DNA of 59,588 bases, taken from NCBI GenBank assembly GCA_030825115.1, contig JAPJQL010000022.1:1-59588 (forward strand), written 5' to 3'. Source of the stretch: Lachnospiraceae bacterium (GTDB taxonomy: Bacteria; Bacillota; Clostridia; Lachnospirales; Lachnospiraceae). The position numbers were made by a program, and so were the translations under genes. The notes beneath the pieces are model-generated. The model had not been told where the DNA came from, made no database searches, and was given only the letters and a program-made list of their open reading frames with translations. Position 1 is the stretch's first letter, and each line of letters opens with the position of its first letter. This document shows, piece by piece, positions 7,727 to 15,185 of this stretch.

Positions 7727-8107
7727 TTATTCTGCGTAAGCAACAGCCTCGATCTCAACCAGCGCGCCCTTCGGAAGTGCTGCAACCTCAAAAGCTGCTC
7801 TTGCCGGGCAGTCTCCCTCGAAGAAAGTCGCATATACTTCATTCATCGCTGCGAAATCTCCGATATTCTGTAACAGAACGGTCGTCTTCACTACGTCTGC
7901 CATAGTCAGCCCGTCGCTCTCCAGGATGCTTTTGATATTTGTCAGGGACTGTCTGGTCTGTGCCACGATATCATCGCCTGCAAATGCTCCTGTTGCCGGG
8001 TCAATCGGAAGCTGACCGGATACGAATACCATGTTGCCGGCATGGATTGCCTGGGAATATGGTCCGATTGCTGCCGGTGCATTGGTGGTTGCTAATACTT
8101 TTTTCAT
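7727..8107 (-). CDS. ridA: RidA family 2-iminobutanoate/2-iminopropanoate deaminase
   Basis: Cytoplasmic trimer that hydrolyses reactive enamine/imine intermediates released by PLP enzymes such as threonine dehydratase. The 126 residues are the standard RidA length. Conserved features visible are AAIGPYSQAI at the start, SGQLPIDP, the central QTRQSLTNIKSILE helix and the C-terminal CPARAAFEVAALPKGALVEIE. This last contains the Arg and Glu of the active site. The open frame extends 19 codons upstream, but the ATG at 8107 has AGGAGG 7 bases before it and matches the family start. It has its own promoter with an embedded palindrome (8156-8184) and a strong terminator, so it is monocistronic. Confidence 0.93.
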   Translation of the reverse strand: MKKVLATTNAPAAIGPYSQAIHAGNMVFVSGQLPIDPATGAFAGDDIVAQTRQSLTNIKSILESDGLTMADVVKTTVLLQNIGDFAAMNEVYATFFEGDCPARAAFEVAALPKGALVEIEAVAYAE

Positions 8108-8155
8108 CTTGATATCCTCCTGAATTTGTTTCCTGTGTGTTTTATACTGTTTCCT

Positions 8156-8184
8156 ATTATACAAAAACTTTTTGTATAATTCAA
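8156..8184 (-). promoter_or_regulatory. ridA promoter containing a 25-base perfect palindrome
   Basis: On the minus strand TTGAAT (8184-8179), a 17-base spacer, then TATAAT (8161-8156). Bases 8156-8180 form a perfect palindrome: ATTATACAAAAA, one central base, and its complement. The palindrome covers the -10 and the whole spacer, so a bound dimer would occlude RNA polymerase. Confidence 0.65.
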
Positions 8185-8234
8185 TGGATTTCCATAATAT
8201 TTTTTAGATTTTGCCATCTGATGATATTTCCCCC

Positions 8235-8263
8235 TTGTCATCTAGTATTCAATACTATATAAT
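8235..8263 (+). promoter_or_regulatory. Promoter of the DUF1836 gene
   Basis: TTGTCA (8235-8240), a 17-base spacer, TATAAT (8258-8263). The spacer contains the inverted repeat AGTATT-C-AATACT. Confidence 0.7.
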
Positions 8264-8281
8264 AGGTTAAGAGGTGACAAT

Positions 8282-8908
8282 ATGAAGACAAATGACGAGC
8301 GATTATCCGACATACTCTCGCGCCTGGACCAGATTTCCTATATCAAGCCGGAAAAAATACCCAATATTGATTTATACATGGACCAGGTAACCACTTTTAT
8401 GGAGGAAAATCTTAAGAAAGCCAAGAGGAACCCGGAAGACAAGGCGCTGACCAAGACCATGATCAACAACTATGCCAAGAACAACCTGCTTCCTCCTCCG
8501 ATCAAGAAAAAATATTCCAAAGAGCATATCCTTTTGCTGCTCTTTATTTACTATTATAAAAACCTGCTGTCCTTTACGGATATCGAACAGCTTCTGGGAC
8601 CGATCACAGAAAATCATTTTGATGCCTCTTCCGACCTGCCCCTCAGTTCCATCTATCAGGAGGTATTTTCCTTAGAGCACAGCCAGATGGAACGGCTCAA
8701 GGAAGATGTAAAGACCAAGTATGAAGCTTCCCGCAGCACCTTTGCAGATGCCGGGGATGATGACCGGGAATATCTGCAGCTGTTTGCATTTATCAGCGAA
8801 TTATCCTTTGACGTCTACTTGAAAAAGCAGATGGTTGAGATGATGATCGACCAGCTGAGGGAAGAATCAGCCGGAGCTTCCGATTCCGGCAAAAAGAAAA
8901 AACGATAA
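8282..8908 (+). CDS. DUF1836 domain protein
   Basis: 208 residues, a family found across Clostridia and Bacilli with no established function. The core is recognisable: a first helix (ILSRLDQISYIKPEKIPNI), then DLYMDQVTTFME, then NYAKNNLLPPPIKKKYS and a helical stretch with HILLLLFIYYYKNLLSF. The segment MINNYAKNNLLPPP followed by KKYS resembles the MerR-like winged-helix part of these proteins, so DNA binding is a fair guess. The N- and C-terminal ends are rich in Lys and Glu. AGAGGTG lies upstream of the ATG. The gene has its own promoter (8235-8263) and shares a bidirectional terminator with the convergent yerC-like gene. Confidence 0.85.
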   Translation: MKTNDERLSDILSRLDQISYIKPEKIPNIDLYMDQVTTFMEENLKKAKRNPEDKALTKTMINNYAKNNLLPPPIKKKYSKEHILLLLFIYYYKNLLSFTDIEQLLGPITENHFDASSDLPLSSIYQEVFSLEHSQMERLKEDVKTKYEASRSTFADAGDDDREYLQLFAFISELSFDVYLKKQMVEMMIDQLREESAGASDSGKKKKR

Positions 8909-8920
8909 CAAACGCATATC

Positions 8921-8967
8921 AAAAAGGCTGCGGCCCCGAACTCAGCTTCCGGGACCACAGCCTTTTT
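8921..8967. terminator. Bidirectional terminator between DUF1836 gene and yerC-like gene
   Basis: AAAAAGGCTG at 8921-8930 pairs with CAGCCTTTTT at 8958-8967, with further GG/CC pairing inside. It serves both convergent genes. Confidence 0.85.
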
Positions 8968-8981
8968 ATCTCTGTGTCATA

Positions 8982-9278
8982 TCAGCCTTTTGCTTCCTCC
9001 AGGCGTTTGAAAACCATTTCATATCCGTCGTTTCCATAATTGAGCGAACGGTTCACGCGGCTGATGGTAGCCGTGGAAGCGCCCGTCTTCTCTGCAATCT
9101 CCAGATAAGTCCGTTTCTCCCGCAGCATCTTCGCCACTTCATACCGCTGCGACAGGGACAGGAGTTCATTCACCGTGCATACATCCTCGAAAAACGTATA
9201 GCACTCTTCCGGTGTCTTCAGCGTCAGGATAGCCTGAAACAGATGGTCCACCGCCTCTGTCTTAATCTTTTTGTTCAT
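8982..9278 (-). CDS. YerC/YecD-family TrpR-related DNA-binding protein
   Basis: Small helix-turn-helix protein of the TrpR/YerC superfamily. With the chosen ATG it has 98 residues, the family length. The core is LTLKTPEECYTFFEDVCT, NELLSLSQRYEVAKML, then the helix-turn-helix YLEIAEKTGASTATISRVNR and the invariant NYGNDGYEM. The frame is open 16 codons further upstream, but those residues do not match the family. The ribosome site for the ATG is loose (GAGGGG 12 bases away). A possible own promoter (TGGACT, 17 bases, TAAACT) lies in the gap after the HAD gene. Targets are unknown. YerC homologs are repressors of small metabolic regulons. Confidence 0.9.
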   Translation of the reverse strand: MNKKIKTEAVDHLFQAILTLKTPEECYTFFEDVCTVNELLSLSQRYEVAKMLREKRTYLEIAEKTGASTATISRVNRSLNYGNDGYEMVFKRLEEAKG

Positions 9279-9362
9279 GTTAACCGGGTTCCCCTCTTTC
9301 CAAGTTTTCGTTTTAAAAAATCTCATCTAATAGTTTAACACACTAAATTTATAAAGTCCAGT

Positions 9363-10175
9363 CTAAAGCATAAACTTTTCGACAACATGGGCAATTCCAT
9401 CCTCATTGTTGGACCAGGTCACATAATCGGCAGCATTCCGGACCGGAAGCACGGCATTTTCCATCGCTACGCCCAATCCTGCATACCGGATCATGGACAG
9501 GTCATTATACCCGTCCCCACAGGCGATCATCTCTTCTCTGCTCATCCCCAGTGCATCCAGCAGACGTTCCAACGACTGCGCTTTGTCGATCCCCTTGGGC
9601 ATGATTTCCAAAAAATACGGCTCAGAACGGTAGACACTGAAGTGCTTCCCCAGCGCCGCCTTCACCCTCGGTTCCACCAGCGCAAGAAAATCCCCGTCGT
9701 CCAGCATCAAAAACTTGGGCACAGAAAAAGTCAGGTGGGCTTCCATATCCTCTACTTTTTTCAGCTTAAGGTGGTTAATCGCAGATTCTTTCTGGGCATA
9801 TGGACAATCCGGGTTGTCCGTGATGATCATGGAGTTTTCATAGGTCAGAAGATTCACGCCCTCATCCCTGGCAAGCCCAATGATCTTTTTGTTGGACTCG
9901 ACCGGAAGTTCCCGCTTAAATACAGTCTCTCCGGTTCTGCAGTTCATAATACACCCGCCATTAAACGACAGGATATACCCGCCGTATTCCTCCAGCTTCA
10001 GCTCCTCTGCCAGCGGCATCACGCCATAAGTCGGGCGGCCGGATGCCAAAACGACCTTCTTCCCTCTTTTTTGCGCTTCCATCAGAGACTTTTTCGTCCG
10101 CTCTGTGATGATCTTATCCCGGTTCGTCAGTGTGCCGTCCAGGTCCAATACGATGATATTATAATCCATTTCCAC
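9363..10175 (-). CDS. Cof-type HAD-IIB family phosphatase
   Basis: Haloacid dehalogenase-type hydrolase, probably a sugar-phosphate or flavin/PLP-related phosphatase. The substrate cannot be told from sequence. The 270 residues are standard. Motif I with the nucleophile Asp is DLDGTLT at about 11-17. Motif II is LASGRPTYG, and Lys plus the GDGYNDLSMI motif (III/IV) lies near 220. The IIB cap domain lies between about 85 and 200. A weak AGGGGAGAA ribosome site precedes the ATG. It is followed after 84 bases by the YerC-like gene and is transcribed divergently from the binding protein at 10298. Confidence 0.88.
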   Translation of the reverse strand: MEMDYNIIVLDLDGTLTNRDKIITERTKKSLMEAQKRGKKVVLASGRPTYGVMPLAEELKLEEYGGYILSFNGGCIMNCRTGETVFKRELPVESNKKIIGLARDEGVNLLTYENSMIITDNPDCPYAQKESAINHLKLKKVEDMEAHLTFSVPKFLMLDDGDFLALVEPRVKAALGKHFSVYRSEPYFLEIMPKGIDKAQSLERLLDALGMSREEMIACGDGYNDLSMIRYAGLGVAMENAVLPVRNAADYVTWSNNEDGIAHVVEKFML

Positions 10176-10254
10176 TTCTCCCCTGTTTTATCCTTTGCTA
10201 ATCATACCATGATTTCTTATATTTGTCATGGTACGCATGCACTTTTTTCCGTGT

Positions 10255-10278
10255 TCTTAATAGAATGTAGTATTAAGA
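10255..10278. repeat. Inverted repeat before the orphan binding-protein gene
   Basis: TCTTAATA at 10255-10262 and TATTAAGA at 10271-10278 flank 8 bases, ending about 20 bases before the ATG at 10298. It could be an operator or an mRNA leader hairpin. A second imperfect repeat (ACCATGA...TCATGGT) lies at about 10206-10232. Confidence 0.4.
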
Positions 10279-10297
10279 CTTTCACCAGGAGGATTTT

Positions 10298-11299
10298 ATG
10301 AAAAAAAGACAACATCTCACGCTGCCGGCTCTGCTTATGGCAGCCGTGCTTGCGCTGCCCGGCTGCGGTCACCAGGCAAAAGCAGACGGGCTTACCCCGG
10401 TCACCCTGAATGAAGTGGCACACTCCATCTTCTACGCGCCGCAGTATGCCGCCATCGAGTTGGGATATTTTAAAGAAGAAGGAATCGACCTGACCCTGGT
10501 CAACGGCGCAGGGGCCGACAAGGTTATGACCGCCCTTGTCTCCGGGGATGCCGACATCGGATTTATGGGGTCGGAGGCAAGTATCTATACTTATGCAGGC
10601 GGCGCTGAGGACTACGCCGTAAACTTTGCCCAGCTGACCCAGCGCGCCGGAAATTTTTTAGTGGCCAGAGAGCCGGATGCCGACTTTAACTGGGAGAAAC
10701 TGAAAGGGGCGAAAGTCCTCGGAGGGCGCGCAGGCGGCATGCCGCAGATGGTCTTCGAATATATCTTAAAGAAAAACGGCATCGATCCCAAGACCGATGT
10801 AAACATCGACCAAAGCATCAGCTTCGGGCTGACGGCAGCTGCATTTACAAGCAATGACGCCGACTACACCGTTGAATTTGAACCGTTCGCAACCGGTCTT
10901 GAGCTGGAAGGCAACGGCTGCGTCGTCGCATCGCTGGGTACGGATTCCGGTTACGTACCCTATACGGCCTACAGTGCGAAAAAGAGCTATATAGAGGCCA
11001 ATCCTGAAATCATCCAGAAGTTCACCAATGCGATCCAAAAAGGCATGGACTATGTAAACAGCCACTCTGCAAAAGAGATTGCCGAAACGATACAGCCCCA
11101 GTTCAAAGAAACCCCGCTGGAAAACATCACGGTCATCGTGGACCGCTACAAATCCCAGGACACCTGGAAAGAAGACGTAGTCTTCCAGAAAGACAGCTTT
11201 GAGCTTCTCCAGAATATTTTAGAGGAGGCCGGCGAGCTCTCCGCCCGCGTCCCTTATGAAGACCTTGTAACGACAACATTTGCAGAAAATGCAAAATAG
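10298..11299 (+). CDS. SsuA/THI5-type ABC substrate-binding lipoprotein
   Basis: 333 residues with a lipoprotein signal peptide: KKR, a hydrophobic stretch, then lipobox ALPGC at about 21-25. The mature part begins with VTLNEVAHSIFYAPQYAAIELGYFKEEGIDL, typical of the NMT1/SsuA/TauA superfamily that binds sulfonates, nitrate, pyrimidine precursors or aromatic acids. G-A-D-K and GDADIGFMGSEA further support the fold. Ligand unknown. No permease or ATPase gene is adjacent, because it is flanked by a divergent HAD gene and a strong terminator. It must therefore feed a transporter encoded elsewhere or act as a sensor. AGGAGG lies 5 bases before the ATG. Confidence 0.88.
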   Translation: MKKRQHLTLPALLMAAVLALPGCGHQAKADGLTPVTLNEVAHSIFYAPQYAAIELGYFKEEGIDLTLVNGAGADKVMTALVSGDADIGFMGSEASIYTYAGGAEDYAVNFAQLTQRAGNFLVAREPDADFNWEKLKGAKVLGGRAGGMPQMVFEYILKKNGIDPKTDVNIDQSISFGLTAAAFTSNDADYTVEFEPFATGLELEGNGCVVASLGTDSGYVPYTAYSAKKSYIEANPEIIQKFTNAIQKGMDYVNSHSAKEIAETIQPQFKETPLENITVIVDRYKSQDTWKEDVVFQKDSFELLQNILEEAGELSARVPYEDLVTTTFAENAK

Positions 11300-11320
11300 A
11301 AAAACGATTTCAAGCAAAGA

Positions 11321-11384
11321 AACGTAAAAAGAGTGGCAAGTCAGCGGGATGAAATTCCCGCGGCTTACCACCCTTTTACGTTTT
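11321..11384. terminator. Long bidirectional terminator hairpin
   Basis: AACGTAAAA at 11321 pairs with TTTTACGTT near 11374-11383. Inside, GTGG(C)AAG pairs with CTTACCAC and GCGGGA with TCCCGC. It serves both the binding-protein gene and the convergent GGDEF gene. Confidence 0.8.
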
Positions 11385-11391
11385 ATACCTG

Positions 11392-13653
11392 TTACTTTTT
11401 ATACCTGGAGATATCACGGCAGTTGATCATCACTGCCTCCTCCCCGTTCCATTGTATCAGGCTTGCCTCCGCATCATACCACCGGTCAAGATCCGGGTCA
11501 TGCATTTCCACGCTGTCATGTCTGCACTCCGCCCCCAGCCGGGCTGCCGGGCAGTTCTCGCAGGGAGTCTTCCTGTTCAATAAGGCTTTATAACAGGGCA
11601 GGCCAGGCTCTGCATCCGGCGCGCTCTGCCTTATCCTGTTGTTGATGAACATCAGGTTCTTTGATTCCGGGTCCATCACATGGATCCAGGCATTCTGTGC
11701 ATCCAGGATACTGCAAAGATCTCCTTTCTCCTGCCTGTATGCGTCCCTCGCCCTGCTCTTTAGCAGAAAAGTGGAGATCGTCTCGGAGATCAGTCCCAGC
11801 ATCTCAACCTGATTCCTGTTCCAGTACCGATGTTCCATACATTCATCAAACCCTACAAATCCTCTGAACTCCCCTTCATCGGTGATTGCACACTGCAGCA
11901 TGCTGAGGATGTTCTGTGAAGCCAGGACTCTCCTCTGTCCCTCCGGCAGCACGGAGATATCCGGGCAATAGAACAGATTGTTCTCATCAAAGTGATCTCT
12001 GTAATGACCGCCCAGATCCGTCTCATAAGACACCCTGGCACGTTTTTCCTTCCGCGGCTCGACTCCCGCTTTGCACCACTCGAACGTATTGCTGCAATAC
12101 CGTCCGTCTTCGATATTCTCATAGATATATGCGCGGCTGACATGAAAATAATTGCCGACAGTCTCTAAAATAGTGGGGATTGCCGATTTGACATCCCTGG
12201 TACTATAAAGGACGCGGAATACATATTCCACAATCTCCGTGCTGAGTATCCGCTGTCTTTCATCGGAATCAATATTCGCTGTCACCGGTGAATATGATTT
12301 TTCCGGCTTAGTCAGATACCTCTGCATCGTCTTCTCATCAAAAAACGCAAACTCGTTCTTACCTGATTTCTTTGCCTGATACAGCGCATAATCAGCGCGC
12401 TGATACAGGGTCATAAAATCATTGCCGTCTGTCGGAAACATGGAGATCCCAATACTGCATGAGATATCCCTCTGCTGGTTTCCGTTCACCTGAAGCTGTT
12501 TGAACAGCGTCAGGATTTTGTCTGCGTTAAACCTGGCGCCTTCAATCGTATTGATTTCCTTTAAGAACACCAGAAATTCATCTCCGCCAATCCGTCCCAG
12601 AATATCCGTATTCCTGATGGAGCCTGCCATGTTCCGTGCCAGGTTGCTCAGGACCACATCCCCATACAGATGTCCCTGGGAATCATTCAGCCGCTTAAAA
12701 TTGTCAATATCGATGATCATCATCGTACCGCTATGATCTTTTTGCGTCAGATACTCCTGTATCCTGGTCTGGGTCGTCATCTTATTGTATATACCGGTCA
12801 GGGCATCCTGCTCCGCCTGCCGCTTCAGGTACTGGGACCGCTTTACCTCCCTGTCGATGTCGATCAGGACGCCAATCACCTTGATCGCCTTCCCATCCTG
12901 GTCAAACTGCTGGGTCATCCGGATCCTGCACCAGATATAGTTGCCGTTCTCATGACAGATCCTCAGCTCCGTCTCCAGATAAGGCTGCCCCTCCTTGATC
13001 TTTCGGATCGCCTCATACGCCAGATGCAGATCCTCCGGCACAAAGGTGGGACGGCTCTTGTAATCCAGTATATCGTACAGACTCTCCCCGTCATGAAATT
13101 TCCTTTTTCCGAACTTCTTCTCCCAGTTGCTGGTCACTACAAGGGTGTCTTCTACGATATCCCACTCAAAAATCACATCGTTGGTCTGATTCGTAATGAT
13201 CTGATAGCGGTCCAGGCTCAGGCGGAGAGCATCCTCCATCTGCTTTTCTTTCGTAATGTCCACGACGATGCAGTAAAATGCCGGTCTTCCAAGCTCATCG
13301 TCCATCAAAGTCCCCCGGTCAAGAACGTTGATATAGTGACCGTCCCGGTGGATCAGGCGATACTGGATCTCCTTGGTATTGCTCACCTTCAACTGTTTTT
13401 CCAGCTCCCGTGAAGACAATTCCATATCTCCCGGCTCGATCAGCTTTCGGAGGCTGCCGCCCGCTTCCTCACGGATCTGCTCTCTGGTATACCCGATCAT
13501 ATTTAAAAAACCTTCGCTCATCTCAAGCAAGGTAAGGTCATCATCATACAGACACTGGAAGATTCCTCCCGGGACACTGTTATATAAAGTGTGAATCTTC
13601 CGGTTGGCTGCCTCCAGCCCGCCTATCATATCCCGTGTCATATCTCTCATCAT
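11392..13653 (-). CDS. PAS-PAS-GGDEF-GAF diguanylate cyclase with Cys-rich C-terminal PAS-like domain
   Basis: 753 residues with no membrane segment, so a cytosolic sensor that makes c-di-GMP. Two PAS domains are visible (about 25-140 and 145-275, each ending in a VDITK/IDIDRE signature). The catalytic domain follows with an intact GGDEF at 356-360 and an intact inhibitory I-site RNTD at 347-350, five residues before it. A GAF-like segment lies at about 465-640, where the W-R-N-Q-V-E-M-L helix matches GAF output ends. A last domain (about 660-750) contains CYKALLNRKTPCENCP, a cysteine cluster that recurs in clostridial signalling proteins and could bind a metal or respond to redox state (inference). 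GGGGGA precedes the double ATG. It is monocistronic, with promoter 13681-13686. Confidence 0.9.
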   Translation of the reverse strand: MMRDMTRDMIGGLEAANRKIHTLYNSVPGGIFQCLYDDDLTLLEMSEGFLNMIGYTREQIREEAGGSLRKLIEPGDMELSSRELEKQLKVSNTKEIQYRLIHRDGHYINVLDRGTLMDDELGRPAFYCIVVDITKEKQMEDALRLSLDRYQIITNQTNDVIFEWDIVEDTLVVTSNWEKKFGKRKFHDGESLYDILDYKSRPTFVPEDLHLAYEAIRKIKEGQPYLETELRICHENGNYIWCRIRMTQQFDQDGKAIKVIGVLIDIDREVKRSQYLKRQAEQDALTGIYNKMTTQTRIQEYLTQKDHSGTMMIIDIDNFKRLNDSQGHLYGDVVLSNLARNMAGSIRNTDILGRIGGDEFLVFLKEINTIEGARFNADKILTLFKQLQVNGNQQRDISCSIGISMFPTDGNDFMTLYQRADYALYQAKKSGKNEFAFFDEKTMQRYLTKPEKSYSPVTANIDSDERQRILSTEIVEYVFRVLYSTRDVKSAIPTILETVGNYFHVSRAYIYENIEDGRYCSNTFEWCKAGVEPRKEKRARVSYETDLGGHYRDHFDENNLFYCPDISVLPEGQRRVLASQNILSMLQCAITDEGEFRGFVGFDECMEHRYWNRNQVEMLGLISETISTFLLKSRARDAYRQEKGDLCSILDAQNAWIHVMDPESKNLMFINNRIRQSAPDAEPGLPCYKALLNRKTPCENCPAARLGAECRHDSVEMHDPDLDRWYDAEASLIQWNGEEAVMINCRDISRYKK

Positions 13654-13680
13654 GACTCCCCCTTATATTGGATTAAGCTC

Positions 13681-13686
13681 ATTATA
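13681..13686 (-). promoter_or_regulatory. Extended -10 promoter of the PAS-GGDEF gene
   Basis: The minus strand reads CTTTGTGGTATAAT about 28 bases before the start codon. There is no good -35. The same extended element recurs at 4953 and 26245. Confidence 0.6.
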
Positions 13687-13768
13687 CCACAAAGAGGGAA
13701 CCAATTCCTACTGCTTTTTACCCGTAATTCGACAAAAATCCTGTGGCATGACCGAGATTCCAGACACC

Positions 13769-15058
13769 TCACGCCGCAACATCCACAGCCATCATCCATG
13801 CCCTTTTTAACTTCGCCAGATAATCCAGATACCCGGCTTTTCTCACCTCGCCGTCGGTCATGACCGGCACCTCCCCCAATGTCTTTCCGCCAAGCTGGTA
13901 CCGGAGGACCCCGGCTTTCATCCCCGGTTCTACCGGCGCTTCCATCTGTTCCGCCAGCATCAGCACCTTCTCGATCGCATCAAAATCCTCGCCGCTCAGG
14001 CCAAGATAGGAAAACTCCCCCTCATAGCGCAGTGGTACAGCATCCTCCACACCGTCCAATACCGGCATCAGAGGCAGCGGCAGCATCTCCCGGTCCTCAT
14101 ACAGCCTGCAGTTGGCATATCCATAATTCAGCAATGTCTGGGCATCCGCAAACCGTGCTTTATAATCGGGCGCTGCCATGATCGCAGCGATCAGCCGGAC
14201 CCCGTCCTTCTCTGCCGTCGCCGACAGGCAGTATTTGGCCAGAGAGGTAGAACCTGTCTTTAAGCCTGTCACCCGGAAGTTGGTTGCCATCTTCAGAAGC
14301 TTATTGGTATTTGACAGCCCGAACTCCTTTGTGCCCTGTTTTGTCACATGGGTGATGTTCTCCATCCATATGGTCGAATAATTGTGGACCTGCGGATATT
14401 TTGTGATCAGTTCCCGCGACATGACGGCGATATCCCGCGCCGTCGTCAGATGGGTCTCCGAATCCGTCAGGCCGCAGCAGTCTTCAAAATGGGTTCCGGT
14501 CATGCCAAGCCCCGCCGCACGCTCATTCATCATCCGCACAAATTCAGACTCGGTTCCCGCTATGTATTCTGCCATCGCAACGCTGGCATCGTTGCCGGAG
14601 GCCACTACTATACATTTGATCATGGTCTCTACCGTCTGGATCTCCCCCTCTTCCAGGAAAACCTGGGAGCCTCCCATCGATTTTGCATAGGCGCTGGTCA
14701 CTACCTCGTCGCTCATCTTGATTTTCCCGGAATCAATGGCGTCAAAAATCAAGATCAGCGTCATAATCTTGGTGATACTGGCCGGACGCCGCTGCTCATC
14801 CGCGTTCTTTTCATAAATCACCTGCCCCGTTGAAGCCTCCATCAAAAGCGCGCTGGGCGCGGCGATCTCAGGTCCCGGTATCTGGCTTTTCCCCTCCGTA
14901 ACTTCTGCGTTTGCCGCCCTTGCTCTGCCATCCGGCGCCAGGATCATGCTTCCTCCGTCCAATTGCTTTGGTTCACGGAATCTCAGATCATCTGACGGAA
15001 CAAACGGTGATGCCGTCACCATCAGGCTGGCGCACATTGCGATTAAATACTGTCTCAT
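13769..15058 (-). CDS. D-alanyl-D-alanine carboxypeptidase (PBP5/DacF family)
   Basis: Secreted or membrane-associated class C low-molecular-weight penicillin-binding protein that trims the terminal D-Ala from peptidoglycan stem peptides. 429 residues. A signal peptide covers about 1-18 (MRQYLIAMCASLMVTASP). The three active-site motifs are intact: SITK at 94-97, SGN at 154-156 and KTG at 267-269. The C-terminal beta domain (about 315-400) is followed by a short possible amphipathic end (YLAKLKRAWMMAV) that may hold it to the membrane, as in DacA. Sporulation or vegetative role cannot be told. It is transcribed divergently from the polysaccharide deacetylase at 15186, another cell-surface gene. 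Confidence 0.92.
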   Translation of the reverse strand: MRQYLIAMCASLMVTASPFVPSDDLRFREPKQLDGGSMILAPDGRARAANAEVTEGKSQIPGPEIAAPSALLMEASTGQVIYEKNADEQRRPASITKIMTLILIFDAIDSGKIKMSDEVVTSAYAKSMGGSQVFLEEGEIQTVETMIKCIVVASGNDASVAMAEYIAGTESEFVRMMNERAAGLGMTGTHFEDCCGLTDSETHLTTARDIAVMSRELITKYPQVHNYSTIWMENITHVTKQGTKEFGLSNTNKLLKMATNFRVTGLKTGSTSLAKYCLSATAEKDGVRLIAAIMAAPDYKARFADAQTLLNYGYANCRLYEDREMLPLPLMPVLDGVEDAVPLRYEGEFSYLGLSGEDFDAIEKVLMLAEQMEAPVEPGMKAGVLRYQLGGKTLGEVPVMTDGEVRKAGYLDYLAKLKRAWMMAVDVAA

Positions 15059-15185
15059 ACCATCCCTCTATTCAATCTTCTATATATTAATGTATGGCTA
15101 TTTGTGGAATTCTATGTTATGATAAAGGGCGGACATTATCATACAGTTACGTATTTTATATAGATAGAATCAGAGGTTATTACAT

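Noticed and set aside
7540..7842. Minus-strand frame overlapping ridA
   Set aside because: It runs through the ridA terminator and is out of frame with ridA; no family resemblance.
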